A DNA stretch of 64,000 nucleotides, taken from assembly GCA_024697225.1 (NCBI GenBank), contig JAILGA010000035.1, positions 1 to 64,000 on the forward strand, given 5' to 3'. The stretch's first letter is position 1. Each line of letters begins with the position of its first letter. Source of the stretch: Lachnospiraceae bacterium (GTDB lineage: Bacteria; Bacillota; Clostridia; Lachnospirales; Lachnospiraceae). Below, piece by piece: positions 17,573 to 30,116 of this stretch. The position numbers and the translations under genes were made by a program. Under the pieces are notes generated by a model. That model saw only the letters and a program-made list of their open reading frames with translations. It was not told the DNA's origin and did not search any database.

Positions 17573-18952
17573 ATGAACCGCACCTGCTCTGAGATCCTCG
17601 CCGCCCTGGCAAGGTACAGGGATGACGCCGGCAACCCGGTGGCAGTCTTTTACGGAAGCCGCTATATAGATGACGACGGGATCGTCAGAGCTCTGGTTCG
17701 GAACAGGAATTACATTTTTTATAAAGCTGCGTGCGTAAGTGATATAGAACAGAGAATACGCATGTCATTTCTTCCGCAGCTGCGGCAGGTGTCGTTTTCG
17801 AGCGTGCCGTCCTACGCCGATCTCTTTTCCGCGATCAGACAGGTCACTCACGAGGGTGAGCGGCGGATACTGATTTTCAGGGATTTTGAGCATCTCTTCT
17901 ACGAGGGCGGAGATTTTCTCAAAGAACTGATACTGTTTTCGCAGGATCCCGCGAATGCGGGAAGATTTGCGACCTTTCTGATATCTGATGACAGTGTCTG
18001 GGTGGAGAACCAGCTGGTGGCCCGGGCGGGCGAATATGCCTCGGGGATAAGCGGTTTCATAAAAAAAAGGGAGAGCACCTTCAGGGAGTACAGGGAGAGT
18101 TACCCCTCACTTTCCTTAAGAGATGCGATATCCATGTATACTGTATTCGGCGGGGAGACTGCTCTGTGGAAATATACCGATCAGAACATCTCCGCCAGAG
18201 AAAACATAATCCGCCTCTTCCTTGAGGATGGGGCAGGCGGTCTCGGCGATCTGGCAATGAGCAGACTTTCCGCGCTTGTCAGGGAACCCGCTGTCTATGC
18301 GACGATACTGGCCAATCTGGCAGCCGGGCGTGAAAAACTCGGTGAGCTTCATGAGTCGACCGGCATATCAAGATCAAAACTCTCGGTTTATCTCGCTACA
18401 CTGATGGAACCTCTATTTGTTGAAAAAGTCTTTTCCTACGGAACGGTGGGCACCAAAGAGACAAGAAAGGGAGTCTACCGCGTTGCAAACCTCTTTATGC
18501 GGTTCTACTTCAGGGCAATCTATCCGAATGAGAGCATGCTCTTTGGCACTGAACCCGAAAGATTTTATGACATGTATGTCGCACCGGCGCTTACGGACCT
18601 GACATCTTATTCCTTCAGGCGGATATGCACGGAGCATCTGAACCTGATGAACGAGCAGGGACGGCTGCCCTTTGCGATAGCGGAAGAAGGCGAGTGGAAC
18701 GGTAAAGCAGGTATCATAGATATAGTTGCCCAGAGTGAGTACGGAGAAACGCTGGCGGGGATGTGCAGTTTTGCGAACGCGATGACGCAGGAGGATTATC
18801 ATTTTCTTATGACATATGCGAAGCGCGCGGGCATCAGCCCCGATCATGTATATATGTTTTCCGGAGCCGGATTCGACAGCGCTCTTGAAGCCGCGGCGCC
18901 GCATGTGAACGGACTGAGACTTATAGATTTTGAGGAGCTTGATATTGGCTGA
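17573..18952 (+). CDS. DUF234/AAA-type protein with degenerate ATPase and nuclease motifs
   Basis: 459 residues with the layout of the archaeal-type ATPase plus DUF234 family: a P-loop-like N-terminal domain, a winged helix near 255-300 (LGELHESTGISRSKLSVYLATL) and a C-terminal restriction-fold domain. The expected Walker A (GRRRxGKT) reads GSRYIDDD at 28-35, without GKT. The Walker B DE reads RDFEHL at 103-108. In the C-terminal domain the aspartate in IIDIVA (near 382) remains, but the usual ExK strand reads GMCSF near 397. The protein therefore looks catalytically inactive yet is a full-length open frame. It sits 6 bases after asd and overlaps topB by 8 bases. Function unknown; a binding or scaffold role is a guess. 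Confidence 0.7.
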   Translation: MNRTCSEILAALARYRDDAGNPVAVFYGSRYIDDDGIVRALVRNRNYIFYKAACVSDIEQRIRMSFLPQLRQVSFSSVPSYADLFSAIRQVTHEGERRILIFRDFEHLFYEGGDFLKELILFSQDPANAGRFATFLISDDSVWVENQLVARAGEYASGISGFIKKRESTFREYRESYPSLSLRDAISMYTVFGGETALWKYTDQNISARENIIRLFLEDGAGGLGDLAMSRLSALVREPAVYATILANLAAGREKLGELHESTGISRSKLSVYLATLMEPLFVEKVFSYGTVGTKETRKGVYRVANLFMRFYFRAIYPNESMLFGTEPERFYDMYVAPALTDLTSYSFRRICTEHLNLMNEQGRLPFAIAEEGEWNGKAGIIDIVAQSEYGETLAGMCSFANAMTQEDYHFLMTYAKRAGISPDHVYMFSGAGFDSALEAAAPHVNGLRLIDFEELDIG

Positions 18953-20993
18953 AACAGGCAAAAAACTTTATATCGCCGAGAAACCCAGCGTTGCGAGGCA
19001 GTTCGCATCAGCCCTCGGGTACAGGATGAGCAATCACGACGGCTATATGGAGAGCGATGAAGCCGTTATCACATGGTGCGTGGGCCATCTTGTAACCATG
19101 AGCTATCCGGATGCGTATGACGAGAAATACCGCAAGTGGTCGCTTGCAACGATCCCCTTCATACCCGATGAGTGGAAGTATGAGGTGATAAAAGCCTCCG
19201 AGAAGCAGTACAACATCGTCGCGAGGCTTCTGAACAGGAGTGATGTCGACACCATATACATCTGCACCGACTCGGGGCGCGAGGGAGAATACATTTACAG
19301 GCTCGTTGACGAAAAGGCGCATGTTACGGGAAAGATCAAAAAACGCGTCTGGATCGATTCCCAGACCGATGAGGAAATCCTCCGCGGCATAAGGGAGGCA
19401 AAGGACGATTCCTTCTACGATCCGCTGGGCGCCGCAGCCTATCTGCGCGCCAAAGAGGACTATCTGATGGGGATCAATTTTTCCAGAGTCCTCACGCTGA
19501 AATACGGCGACGTGATAAAACAGTGCCTCGGAACGGAAAAGCGGTGCGTGATCGCCGTGGGCCGGGTGATGACCTGCGTGCTCGGAATGGTGGTAGAGAG
19601 AGAACGTGAGATAAGGAATTTCACAGCGGTGCCTTTTTACCGCGTGGAGGCAAAAGCTTCCGCGGACGGCGCCGATATCGACTTCAGATGGTTTGCCGGG
19701 GAGAAGAGCGCATATTACGGATCCCCCGCCCTGTATAAGGAGAACGGCTTCAGGGAGAAGAAGGACGCAGAGGAACTGATACGCAAGCTGTTCGGCGACA
19801 GCGGCGAAGCGGAGGCCGTTGTACAAAAGATCGAGAACAAAAAAGAAAAGAAGAACGCGCCGCTTCTGTATAATCTCGCGGAGCTTCAGAACGACTGCTC
19901 GAGACTTTTCAAGCTGAGCCCCGATGAGACCCTTAATATCGCGCAGGAACTCTATGAGAAGAAACTGACCACCTATCCGAGAACGGATGCCAGGGTGATG
20001 TCGAGTGCCATCGCAAAGGTCATAAAGGCCAACATCGAGGGGCTTGTCAATGTGCCGCAGGTGTCGATAAACGCAAGAGCTATTTTACAACACGAATCCT
20101 ATAAGGGCATAGAAAAGACGAGATATGTGAATGACAAGGCCATAACCGACCACTATGCCATTATACCCACAGGCCAGGGACTGGGTGCGCTAAAGAGTCT
20201 GTCGGGAGTAAGCGCATCGGTATATGAACTGATCTGCAGAAGGTTCCTTGCCGTATTCTATCCGCAGGCCGTATGGCGCAAGGTTTCGATCACATTGGGC
20301 GTTCCGGAGGGCGAACATGAGGAGAACTTCAGGGCGTCCTTCAAGGCGCTGGAATCCAAGGGCTATCTGCATGTATTTGATTACAGTATGTTCAAAAAGA
20401 AGAGCAGCGATGAAAACTCCGAAAAAAATCAGGAAAAAAATGATGACGAGGAGAAGATAGCGGGCGAGGATATGCTGGAAAAGCTCTCGAAGATAAAGAA
20501 GGGCAGCAGGCTTGTGCTCACGGATCCTGTCATAAAGGAGGGGGAGACCTCCCCGCCCAAGAGATACAGTTCCGGAACAATGATCCTGACAATGGAAAAT
20601 GCGGGACAGTTCATAGAGGATGAGGAGCTTCGCGCACAGATAAAGGGCAGCGGCGTCGGGACCAGTGCCACAAGAGCCGGTATCCTGGAAAAGCTCTTCA
20701 AAAACCGTTATCTTTCGCTGAATAAAAAGACCCAGATCATAACGCCCACACTTCTCGGGGAGATGATATACGATACCGTGGCATATTCGATGAAACCCAT
20801 GCTCAACCCCGCTCTCACGGCAAGCTGGGAAAAGGGACTCACAATGGTGGCGGATGCCGAACTCGACGGCGGTGAGTACATGAAAAAGCTGGATGATTAT
20901 GTCAGGAGACGCACCGAGGCTGCAAAGACCGGGGACCATTCCCCGGCTATCAGGGCGTGCTACAGGGAGACTTCAAAATACTATCATAAATAG
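18945..20993 (+). CDS. topB: DNA topoisomerase III
   Basis: About 682 residues. This is a type IA topoisomerase that cuts one strand and decatenates DNA. It begins KLYIAEKPSVARQFA, the TopB Toprim start; CTDSGREGEYIYRLV is the metal-binding TDxxREG motif, and TTYPRTDARVM holds the catalytic tyrosine near residue 344. The frame is open from a TTG at 18930, but TGAGGAG at 18931-18937 correctly positions the TTG at 18945, so a TTG start overlapping the upstream stop is preferred. A lysine/glutamate-rich insert lies near residues 480-505. No C-terminal zinc fingers are present, as in other short TopB forms. Confidence 0.92.
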   Translation: MAETGKKLYIAEKPSVARQFASALGYRMSNHDGYMESDEAVITWCVGHLVTMSYPDAYDEKYRKWSLATIPFIPDEWKYEVIKASEKQYNIVARLLNRSDVDTIYICTDSGREGEYIYRLVDEKAHVTGKIKKRVWIDSQTDEEILRGIREAKDDSFYDPLGAAAYLRAKEDYLMGINFSRVLTLKYGDVIKQCLGTEKRCVIAVGRVMTCVLGMVVEREREIRNFTAVPFYRVEAKASADGADIDFRWFAGEKSAYYGSPALYKENGFREKKDAEELIRKLFGDSGEAEAVVQKIENKKEKKNAPLLYNLAELQNDCSRLFKLSPDETLNIAQELYEKKLTTYPRTDARVMSSAIAKVIKANIEGLVNVPQVSINARAILQHESYKGIEKTRYVNDKAITDHYAIIPTGQGLGALKSLSGVSASVYELICRRFLAVFYPQAVWRKVSITLGVPEGEHEENFRASFKALESKGYLHVFDYSMFKKKSSDENSEKNQEKNDDEEKIAGEDMLEKLSKIKKGSRLVLTDPVIKEGETSPPKRYSSGTMILTMENAGQFIEDEELRAQIKGSGVGTSATRAGILEKLFKNRYLSLNKKTQIITPTLLGEMIYDTVAYSMKPMLNPALTASWEKGLTMVADAELDGGEYMKKLDDYVRRRTEAAKTGDHSPAIRACYRETSKYYHK

Positions 20994-21038
20994 ACTGTAA
21001 AGATTTTTAGTTCTCTGCCGAAATACATATCGAGGACA

Positions 21039-21096
21039 GCGAAGGAGCGCACAGATTCAAGGGATGAAAGTCCGTTGGAACTGCGCGCTCCTTTGC
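21039..21096. repeat. Long hairpin between topB and the calcium-loop gene
   Basis: Arms at 21039-21054 (GCGAAGGAGCGCACAG) and 21081-21096 (CTGCGCGCTCCTTTGC) pair over 16 positions with one G-T pair and one mismatch around a 26-base loop. No T run follows on the plus strand, so an intrinsic terminator is doubtful. It could be a structured leader for the gene at 21153 or an RNA processing site. Confidence 0.5.
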
Positions 21097-21152
21097 GTGT
21101 TCATACAGATGCATGTTGTGATCACGTGGTTATATCGAAAGGAGAACGGGGG

Positions 21153-22526
21153 ATGAAGATCGAGGGAAGTTACGTACAGATGGCATCAACATCTTATTAT
21201 TCAAGGTATTTAGCCGACGGCGGAAGAGTGTCCTCAGAGGCAAAAGGCACGGAGCAGTCATTTACGGAAAGCTTCGGGAAAAGTGCGGATATGTTTGCCA
21301 ATTACACGAAATCAGGGGATCTGACAGAGGGTGCGGAAAAGACCTCGGAGGTGGGAAGAAACGGCGGGATCAGTCAGATCTCAATGCTGAGGGATCTGAT
21401 CCTTGCACGCCTTCTCATGCGGCTTCAGTCATCCGGCATAGTCTATGGCCTGAGTCAGAGCCTCGGCGGGCCTTCTCTCACCATGATAAACAGGAGCGAG
21501 AGCGAAGAGGTGTCCTTCAGTGCCGCAGGATGTGCGAAGACCGAGGACGGAAGAACGATAGAATTTGACCTTGGCATAGTGATGTCGAGTACGTTTGTCG
21601 CGGCGACCAGAATGAGCATCCCGTCGCTTGGCGCATCACTCATGGACCCGCTTGTCATCAATGTGGGAAGCGCCGTAACCGAGGTCTCGGATCAGACCTT
21701 CAGGTTTGACCTTGATGCCGACGGCGAAGAGGAGGATGTGACGGCTTTAAAGAGAGGATCGGGCTTCCTTGCGCTCGATAAAAGCGGGGACGGGATCATA
21801 AATGACGGAAACGAGCTGTTCGGGGCAAAGAGCGGTGACGGCTTCGGCGATCTGAGGCAGTACGATCTGGACGGCAACGGGTGGATAGATGAGAACGATG
21901 AGGTCTTTTCAAAGCTGAGAGTCTGGTATAAGAACGGCGACGGGGATGAGGAGCTGGTGGATCTGAAAGAGGTGGATATAGGCGCGATCTTCCTTGGCGA
22001 GCAGCAGACTGATATGACCATGCGGGGATCGGATATGCGTGTCGGTGGCATGATGAGATCCACGGGCTTTTTCCTTAGGGAGAGCGGCGGTATGGGGACC
22101 GTTCAGCATGTGGATCTTGCCGTTCGAAGGGAAGGGGAGACATCAGCTGATGCCGGGGCATATGAGGAGGCGCTGTCGGCCACGGGAGGAGAGAATTTTG
22201 TTTCGGGATACGGCCGCGGCGACAGGGCCGTCGCACCGGATATCCTTGTGGTGGAGACAGGAAGATCAGAAAAAACGGAAGACGCGGATAAGAGTGAGAA
22301 TACCGTGAACGATGAATCCGCGGAGATCAGAAGAAGACGCAAAGCCGCAGCAGAAGAGAGGCAGCGGGTCCGCGAGGATACGAAAAAGAGACGTGCGGAG
22401 AGAAACCGCCTCAACGAGGAGTATGCGGAAAAGGTGAGAGCGCGCAGAAAGGACATGGAAGAGCGGCTGGAGGAACTGTTCAGGGAAAGATCCGAAGAGA
22501 GAAAGGACCTTGAAAAAATAGTCTGA
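21153..22526 (+). CDS. Protein with EF-hand-like/RTX-associated calcium loops and a charged coiled-coil tail
   Basis: About 457 residues, starting at the ATG behind GGAGAACGGGGG; the open frame reaches back to 21075 without support. No signal peptide is seen. The middle holds calcium-loop motifs FDLDADGEE, LDKSGDGIINDGNELFG and YDLDGNGWIDENDEVFSKLRVW, a pattern well known near RTX-type repeats. Residues from about 380 on are mostly E, R and K and should form a long helix or coiled coil. The opening MKIEGSYVQMAS is a recurrent start in clostridial proteins of unknown role. Calcium binding is likely from the motifs; the biological function is not known. Confidence 0.7.
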   Translation: MKIEGSYVQMASTSYYSRYLADGGRVSSEAKGTEQSFTESFGKSADMFANYTKSGDLTEGAEKTSEVGRNGGISQISMLRDLILARLLMRLQSSGIVYGLSQSLGGPSLTMINRSESEEVSFSAAGCAKTEDGRTIEFDLGIVMSSTFVAATRMSIPSLGASLMDPLVINVGSAVTEVSDQTFRFDLDADGEEEDVTALKRGSGFLALDKSGDGIINDGNELFGAKSGDGFGDLRQYDLDGNGWIDENDEVFSKLRVWYKNGDGDEELVDLKEVDIGAIFLGEQQTDMTMRGSDMRVGGMMRSTGFFLRESGGMGTVQHVDLAVRREGETSADAGAYEEALSATGGENFVSGYGRGDRAVAPDILVVETGRSEKTEDADKSENTVNDESAEIRRRRKAAAEERQRVREDTKKRRAERNRLNEEYAEKVRARRKDMEERLEELFRERSEERKDLEKIV

Positions 22527-22537
22527 CGAGACAATCC

Positions 22538-22566
22538 TTTACCTTGAGCCTGATGAGGTGTATAAT
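22538..22566 (+). promoter_or_regulatory. Promoter upstream of the zinc-ribbon gene and possibly of the atp genes
   Basis: TTTACC (22538-22543) and a perfect TATAAT (22561-22566) are 17 bases apart. No other convincing promoter lies between here and atpB at 23939, so it may drive the whole block to atpC. Confidence 0.6.
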
Positions 22567-22622
22567 ATCCCCCGTGGTTTTGGTTTGTTTTATCCGGCAT
22601 ATCATTTCGGGAGGGGGTAAGC

Positions 22623-23717
22623 ATGGCGGAACAGGTCACTGCGTATAAATGTCCGGCCTGCGGCGGACCGCTTCGGTTCGACGGCAAGGAGCAGAAGCTC
22701 AAGTGCGATTTTTGCGACAGCATGTACACGGTTGAGGAGGTCGAGAAGCTGACAGCCGAGCAGCAGGCGAAGGCGGAGGCGGCGCGTGAAAAAGAAGACG
22801 CGCGCATCGAGAGCGCGAACGAGCAGAATGCTGAATTCGGCGGGGAGATGGAAACCAACACCTATGTGTGCACCTCCTGCGGAGCTGCGCTTGACACGGA
22901 TCCGACCACGGCCGTGACCAACTGCCCGTATTGCGGAAATGCCGTTGAGATCGCGGGCCAGATGTCCAAGGCCGTGAAGCCCGATTACTGCATCCCCTTC
23001 AGGTTCGAGAAAAAGGATGCCATAAAGGCGCTGAAGGAATATTACAAAGGCAAAAAACTGCTTCCCAAGTCCTTTACCGACGGGAATCATATCGATAAAA
23101 TCCAGGGGGTCTACGTGCCCTTCTGGCTCTTCTCCGGTCTTGCACATGCGGAGGCTTCCTTTGAGGGAAGCGATTCCACGACGCACAGGAGCGGGGACGA
23201 GGAAATTACCGAGACCAAGATATACAACTGTTTCAGGAAGGGAGATGTGGCCTTCAGCAAGATACCCGCTGACGGCTCTACTTCCATGCCCGATGATCTG
23301 ATGGATTCGGTGGAACCCTTTGACTACAAGGATCTAAAGCCCTTCTCACCCGCCTATATGCCGGGCTTCCTTGCAAACCGCTACGATGTTGACAAGGATG
23401 CGGTCGCACCGCGCGTGAAGGAGAGGGCTGAAAATCAGTCGGTGCACGAGCTGGCAGCGACCGTTAAGCACGGAAGCGTCTCCGAGAAATCGCGGAACGT
23501 AACTCTGTCCGATACCGTGATGGAGTATGCCATGTTCCCTGTATGGCTTCTGTCAACGTCCTGGGAAGGCAAGAATTTCATGTTCGCAATGAACGGTCAG
23601 ACCGGCAAGATGATCGGCAATCTCCCCGTGGACAAGAAGAAGGCAACCTTGTATTTTGTGGGATACACCGTGCTGTTCACGATCATATTTGCCATTATTT
23701 CAACGTTTTTTAGTTAG
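22623..23717 (+). CDS. TFIIB-type zinc-ribbon membrane protein
   Basis: 364 residues. Two Cys4 ribbons open the protein: CPACGG...CDFC (residues 10-36) and CTSCGA...CPYCG (near 83-103), separated by a charged helix. A beta-rich middle follows, then one C-terminal transmembrane helix (near 342-362). This matches a family annotated as TFIIB-type zinc ribbon-containing protein, common in Lachnospiraceae and of unknown function. The ribosome site GGGAGGGGG is strong. It is followed 11 bases later by a small membrane peptide and then the ATP synthase genes. Confidence 0.75.
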   Translation: MAEQVTAYKCPACGGPLRFDGKEQKLKCDFCDSMYTVEEVEKLTAEQQAKAEAAREKEDARIESANEQNAEFGGEMETNTYVCTSCGAALDTDPTTAVTNCPYCGNAVEIAGQMSKAVKPDYCIPFRFEKKDAIKALKEYYKGKKLLPKSFTDGNHIDKIQGVYVPFWLFSGLAHAEASFEGSDSTTHRSGDEEITETKIYNCFRKGDVAFSKIPADGSTSMPDDLMDSVEPFDYKDLKPFSPAYMPGFLANRYDVDKDAVAPRVKERAENQSVHELAATVKHGSVSEKSRNVTLSDTVMEYAMFPVWLLSTSWEGKNFMFAMNGQTGKMIGNLPVDKKKATLYFVGYTVLFTIIFAIISTFFS

Positions 23718-23728
23718 GGGGTACCGTT

Positions 23729-23932
23729 ATGGAGCATATCGTTATCGGATTGATACTCGCTCTGATCGTGGCAGGGATCATCGTGGCCGTGATGGTCGCG
23801 CAGATGAAGCCCGTCGCACAGAAGCACGAGGCATCGGATTACGTCAAAGATGAGGACGTAAAGATACTTGACAGCAGGGATGAATATGTCCGCACGGACG
23901 TTTCAAGACGCAAGATAGAAAAGAAGGACTGA
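23729..23932 (+). CDS. Small single-helix membrane protein upstream of atpB
   Basis: 67 residues: an N-terminal transmembrane helix (IVIGLILALIVAGIIVAVMVA) and a charged C-terminal tail ending RRKIEKKD. It lies 11 bases after the zinc-ribbon gene and 6 bases before atpB. Position suggests an accessory role like AtpI/AtpZ, but the topology (one helix, not two or four) and sequence do not match those families, so no function is assigned. Confidence 0.7.
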   Translation: MEHIVIGLILALIVAGIIVAVMVAQMKPVAQKHEASDYVKDEDVKILDSRDEYVRTDVSRRKIEKKD

Positions 23933-23938
23933 CGGGCG

Positions 23939-24637
23939 ATGGAAATCGGTGAAGTAGTACAGGAACTGTTAAACGGCGAAAAAACGGCAATACCGATCAA
24001 TCCCGGCTTCGGACCGGAGGGCTTCTTTGACATAAGCAAGTCGGTGGTGGTCTCCTGGATCGTGATGGCCTTTCTGATGATATTTACACTCATCATGACA
24101 GCCGGACTCCGCACCCATAACATATCAAAGAGGCAGCTCATCATAGAGACCGCCGTTGTCAAACTGCAGGATCTCATAGGAAGCGGACTTGGAGAGCACG
24201 GACGCGAGTACGTATCATGGCTCCTCACGGTTCTGCTGTATCTCGGAGTCTGCAATATTTCGGGACTCTTCGGATTTACTCCTCCAACCATGGATCTCAA
24301 TGTAACAGCCGCTCTGGCCATAACCAGCATAGTGCTGGTACAGGTCGCGAGCATCAGGAAAAAAGGCGGTATCGGCTGGCTGAAATCCTTTGCCAAACCA
24401 ATGGCCGTCATAGCGCCCATGAACATCATGGAACTTGCGATCAAGCCGCTGTCGCTGTGTATGCGGCTCTTCGGCAATATTCTCGCCGCCACCGTGATCA
24501 TGGAAATGCTCAAGACGATAATCCCGGTATTTGTTCCGGCGCTTCTGAGCATCTACTTCGATCTTTTCGACGGCCTGCTTCAGGCATATGTTTTTGTGTT
24601 TCTTACTTCCCTGTATATCGGGGAGGCTGTGGAATAG
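23939..24637 (+). CDS. atpB: F-type ATP synthase subunit a
   Basis: 232 residues with five to six helices. The proton-path motif IKPLSLCMRLFGNILA contains the essential arginine of subunit a (R210 in E. coli numbering). It forms the ion half-channels beside the c-ring in the membrane. The start has only a modest AAGAAGGA upstream, in line with coupling to the small gene ending 6 bases before. Confidence 0.94.
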   Translation: MEIGEVVQELLNGEKTAIPINPGFGPEGFFDISKSVVVSWIVMAFLMIFTLIMTAGLRTHNISKRQLIIETAVVKLQDLIGSGLGEHGREYVSWLLTVLLYLGVCNISGLFGFTPPTMDLNVTAALAITSIVLVQVASIRKKGGIGWLKSFAKPMAVIAPMNIMELAIKPLSLCMRLFGNILAATVIMEMLKTIIPVFVPALLSIYFDLFDGLLQAYVFVFLTSLYIGEAVE

Positions 24638-24653
24638 AGCGTTTTTTATTTGA

Positions 24654-24884
<231 letters not shown>

Positions 24885-24901
24885 CGCGGGAGGACTAAGT
24901 C

Positions 24902-25396
24902 GTGTTAAAGGTAAACATGAGCATAGTATACACGATCATCAATCTGCTGATCCTGTATGCTTTCTTTCGCAAATTCCTCTTCGGAAGGGTAAATAAGATC
25001 CTCCAGGAGCGCAGGGATGCGATCGAAAACGCGGGAAGAGATCTCGATGCCGAGATAACGAAGACCCGTGCCGAGAAGGCGGAATATGAGACAAAGCTAA
25101 AAGAGCTCGAGACCGAAAAGGAGAGCACGCTTGCCGAGTGGAGAGGCAGGGGCTTTGAGGAGCATAACCGCATAGTCGAGGAGGCTAAGGTGGAAGCCAG
25201 CAGGATAATCGCCGAAGCCAGAAAGAGTGCCGATATGGAATCTGCCATCGCACTTGAGAAGAATCAGAAGGCTCTCAAGGATATCGTGGTCGATGCCGCA
25301 GGTTATATATCTGTTCAAAAGGCGGATCCCGAATCCGAGGGAGCGCTCTATGATACGTTTATACGTGAACTCAACAGATCGGAGGAGGCTTCATGA
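24902..25396 (+). CDS. atpF: F-type ATP synthase subunit b
   Basis: 164 residues: an N-terminal membrane helix ([21 protein letters not shown]) and a long charged helix forming the peripheral stalk dimer. The GTG at 24902 is placed 7 bases after GGGAGGA and is preferred over an ATG at 24917. Length is normal, so it has not absorbed any part of delta. The stop overlaps the alpha-subunit ATG by four bases. Confidence 0.92.
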   Translation: MLKVNMSIVYTIINLLILYAFFRKFLFGRVNKILQERRDAIENAGRDLDAEITKTRAEKAEYETKLKELETEKESTLAEWRGRGFEEHNRIVEEAKVEASRIIAEARKSADMESAIALEKNQKALKDIVVDAAGYISVQKADPESEGALYDTFIRELNRSEEAS

Positions 25397-27160
25397 GCTC
25401 TTCGGCCGACAGAGGAGAAAAAGTATTAAAGCGTCCCGCTCAGGCGGACCTGATATACGCGATCAAGCCGCCGTCACCGGCGCAGCTTGAGCGCATAAGA
25501 TCGACGCTGTGCAGGCGGTACAGGCTTGATACATTAAGGATAGATACGATCCGGGATCCCTCTCTGGGATCCGGTTTTATCGTAAAATTCGGAAACAAGG
25601 AATTTGACTTCAGTGAGAGCGGCCGTGAGAATCAGTTAAGGCAGTTCATTGCTGACATAAAGGGCGGAAACGACGAGGAGTTTATCGCCGCCTTAAAGGG
25701 CGGCATAGAGGATTTCTCGCTGCACGCAAGAGTCGAGGAGATAGGAACGGTCTCCTGGGTGGGTGACGGTATTGCCATCGTTGACGGTCTGGCCGAGGTA
25801 TTCTACGGCGAGATACTGATCTTTGATGACGGCACCCGCGGCATGGCTCAGGATCTGAGGGAAAATGAGACCGGCTGCATCCTTTTCGGCAGTGAGCAGA
25901 ACATCTCGGTCGGAATGAAGGTCGCAAGGACCAGAAAACAGGCGGGTATACCTGTCGGCAAACAGTTTCTCGGGAGAGTGATAAACTCCTTGGGCGATCC
26001 TATTGACGGAGAGGACGAGATACAGGCAGAGGGTTATATGCCGGTTGAGCAGAAGGCCCCGGGCATAATAGACAGACGCTCGGTCTGTGAGCCATTAGAG
26101 ACCGGCATTCTTTCGATAGATACGATGTTCCCCATAGGAAAGGGGCAGAGAGAGCTTATTATAGGCGACAGGCAGACAGGTAAGACGTCCATAGCCACTG
26201 ACACGATACTCAACCAGAAGGGCAAGAATGTCATATGTATTTATGTCGCCATCGGACAGAAGGTTTCAACGGTCGCGAGACTGGCAAGGATGCTGAGAGA
26301 CGCAGGTGCAATGGAATATACCATCATCGTCTCCTCCACCGCTGCGGATCCCGCGCCGCTGCAGTACATCGCCCCTTACGCCGGCTGTGCTCTGGGCGAA
26401 TTCTTCATGAAGCAGGGCTCCGATGTACTTATAGTCTATGACGATCTTTCCAAGCACGCAGTGGCATACAGATCAATGAGTCTTCTTCTTGAGCGTCCGC
26501 CCGGGCGTGAGGCATATCCCGGAGATGTGTTCTATCTGCACTCAAGACTTCTTGAGCGCGCTGCCAAGCTCTCCGATGCCAACGGAGGCGGCTCGATGAC
26601 CGCGCTGCCTATCATCGAGACCCAGGCCGGAGATGTGTCGGCTTACATCCCCACCAACGTGATATCAATAACCGACGGACAGATCTTCCTTGAAAGCGAT
26701 CTGTTCTTCGAGGGAATGCGTCCCGCTGTCAACGTGGGTCTGTCGGTTTCCCGTGTGGGAAGCGCTGCGCAGACCAGAGCCATGAAGAAGGCCGCGGGCT
26801 CCATAAGGATAGACCTTGCACAGTACAGGGAAATGGCGGTGTTTACGCAGTTTTCATCAGATCTGGATGAAGCGACGAAAAAACAGCTCGCTCACGGACA
26901 GGCGCTGATGGAGCTTCTGAAGCAGCCGCTCGGTCATCCGCTCACCCAGGCGGAGATGGTTGTCACCCTTGTGTGCGCCAACAGCGGATATTTTGACGAT
27001 ATCGGGACCAAGCAGGTCAAGGATGAACAGAACAGACTGCTTGAAAATATGAAGCAGCGCAGACTGGATATCATACAGCAGATCTCCGGCGGTGCGGGAC
27101 TCGATGATGTACTGAAGAATCAGATACTTGAGGCTGCCGCTGTAATAAAGAAGGAAAGAG

Positions 27161-27177
<17 letters not shown>
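25393..27177 (+). CDS. atpA: F-type ATP synthase subunit alpha with an N-terminal delta C-terminal-domain fusion
   Basis: 594 residues, about 90 more than usual. Residues from about 94 on are a normal alpha subunit: [20 protein letters not shown], Walker A GDRQTGKT near 258-265 (near 170 in ordinary alphas), and a complete C-terminal domain. Residues about 28-88 ([46 protein letters not shown]) resemble the C-terminal stalk-binding domain of delta/OSCP. No separate atpH lies between atpF and atpA. The start is firm: GGAGGAGG is 4 bases before the ATG, and no internal start with a ribosome site precedes the alpha core. The catalytic role of alpha should be unchanged; how stalk attachment works is discussed in the findings. 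Confidence 0.9.
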
Positions 27178-29920
<2,743 letters not shown>

Positions 29921-29929
29921 CTGATGTCT

Positions 29930-30009
29930 TGTTTTTGCGTGTCTGCCTGCCGGGCATCTTTCCTGGATGCGACACGCAGTTTTGCAGAAATCATGTTTTT
30001 GCGTGTCTG
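29930..30009. repeat. Direct 16-base repeat with a shared complementary arm after atpC
   Basis: TGTTTTTGCGTGTCTG occurs at 29930-29945 and again at 29994-30009. Between them, GACACGC (29971-29977) is complementary to GCGTGTC in both copies, so two mutually exclusive hairpins can form. Role unknown. Confidence 0.55.
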
Positions 30010-30070
30010 ATTGCGGTGTACCCCTTGCTGAAGAGCTTAATTTCATTTGCGCCGGCAGTAGTGCAGGCAG

Positions 30071-30116
30071 AAAGTGCATCGGGATCGTGCAAACCTGTGA
30101 ATCCCGATGCACTTTT
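30071..30116 (+). terminator. Strong terminator-like hairpin after the atp genes
   Basis: AAAGTGCATCGGGAT (30071-30085) and ATCCCGATGCACTTT (30101-30115) pair over 15 bp without mismatch around a 15-base loop, followed by one more T. It probably ends the ATP synthase transcript. The rest of 29921-30206 has no gene that I can support. Confidence 0.65.

Noticed and set aside
29930-30009. Insertion-sequence ends
   Set aside because: The repeats are direct rather than inverted, only 16 bases long, and no transposase lies between them.
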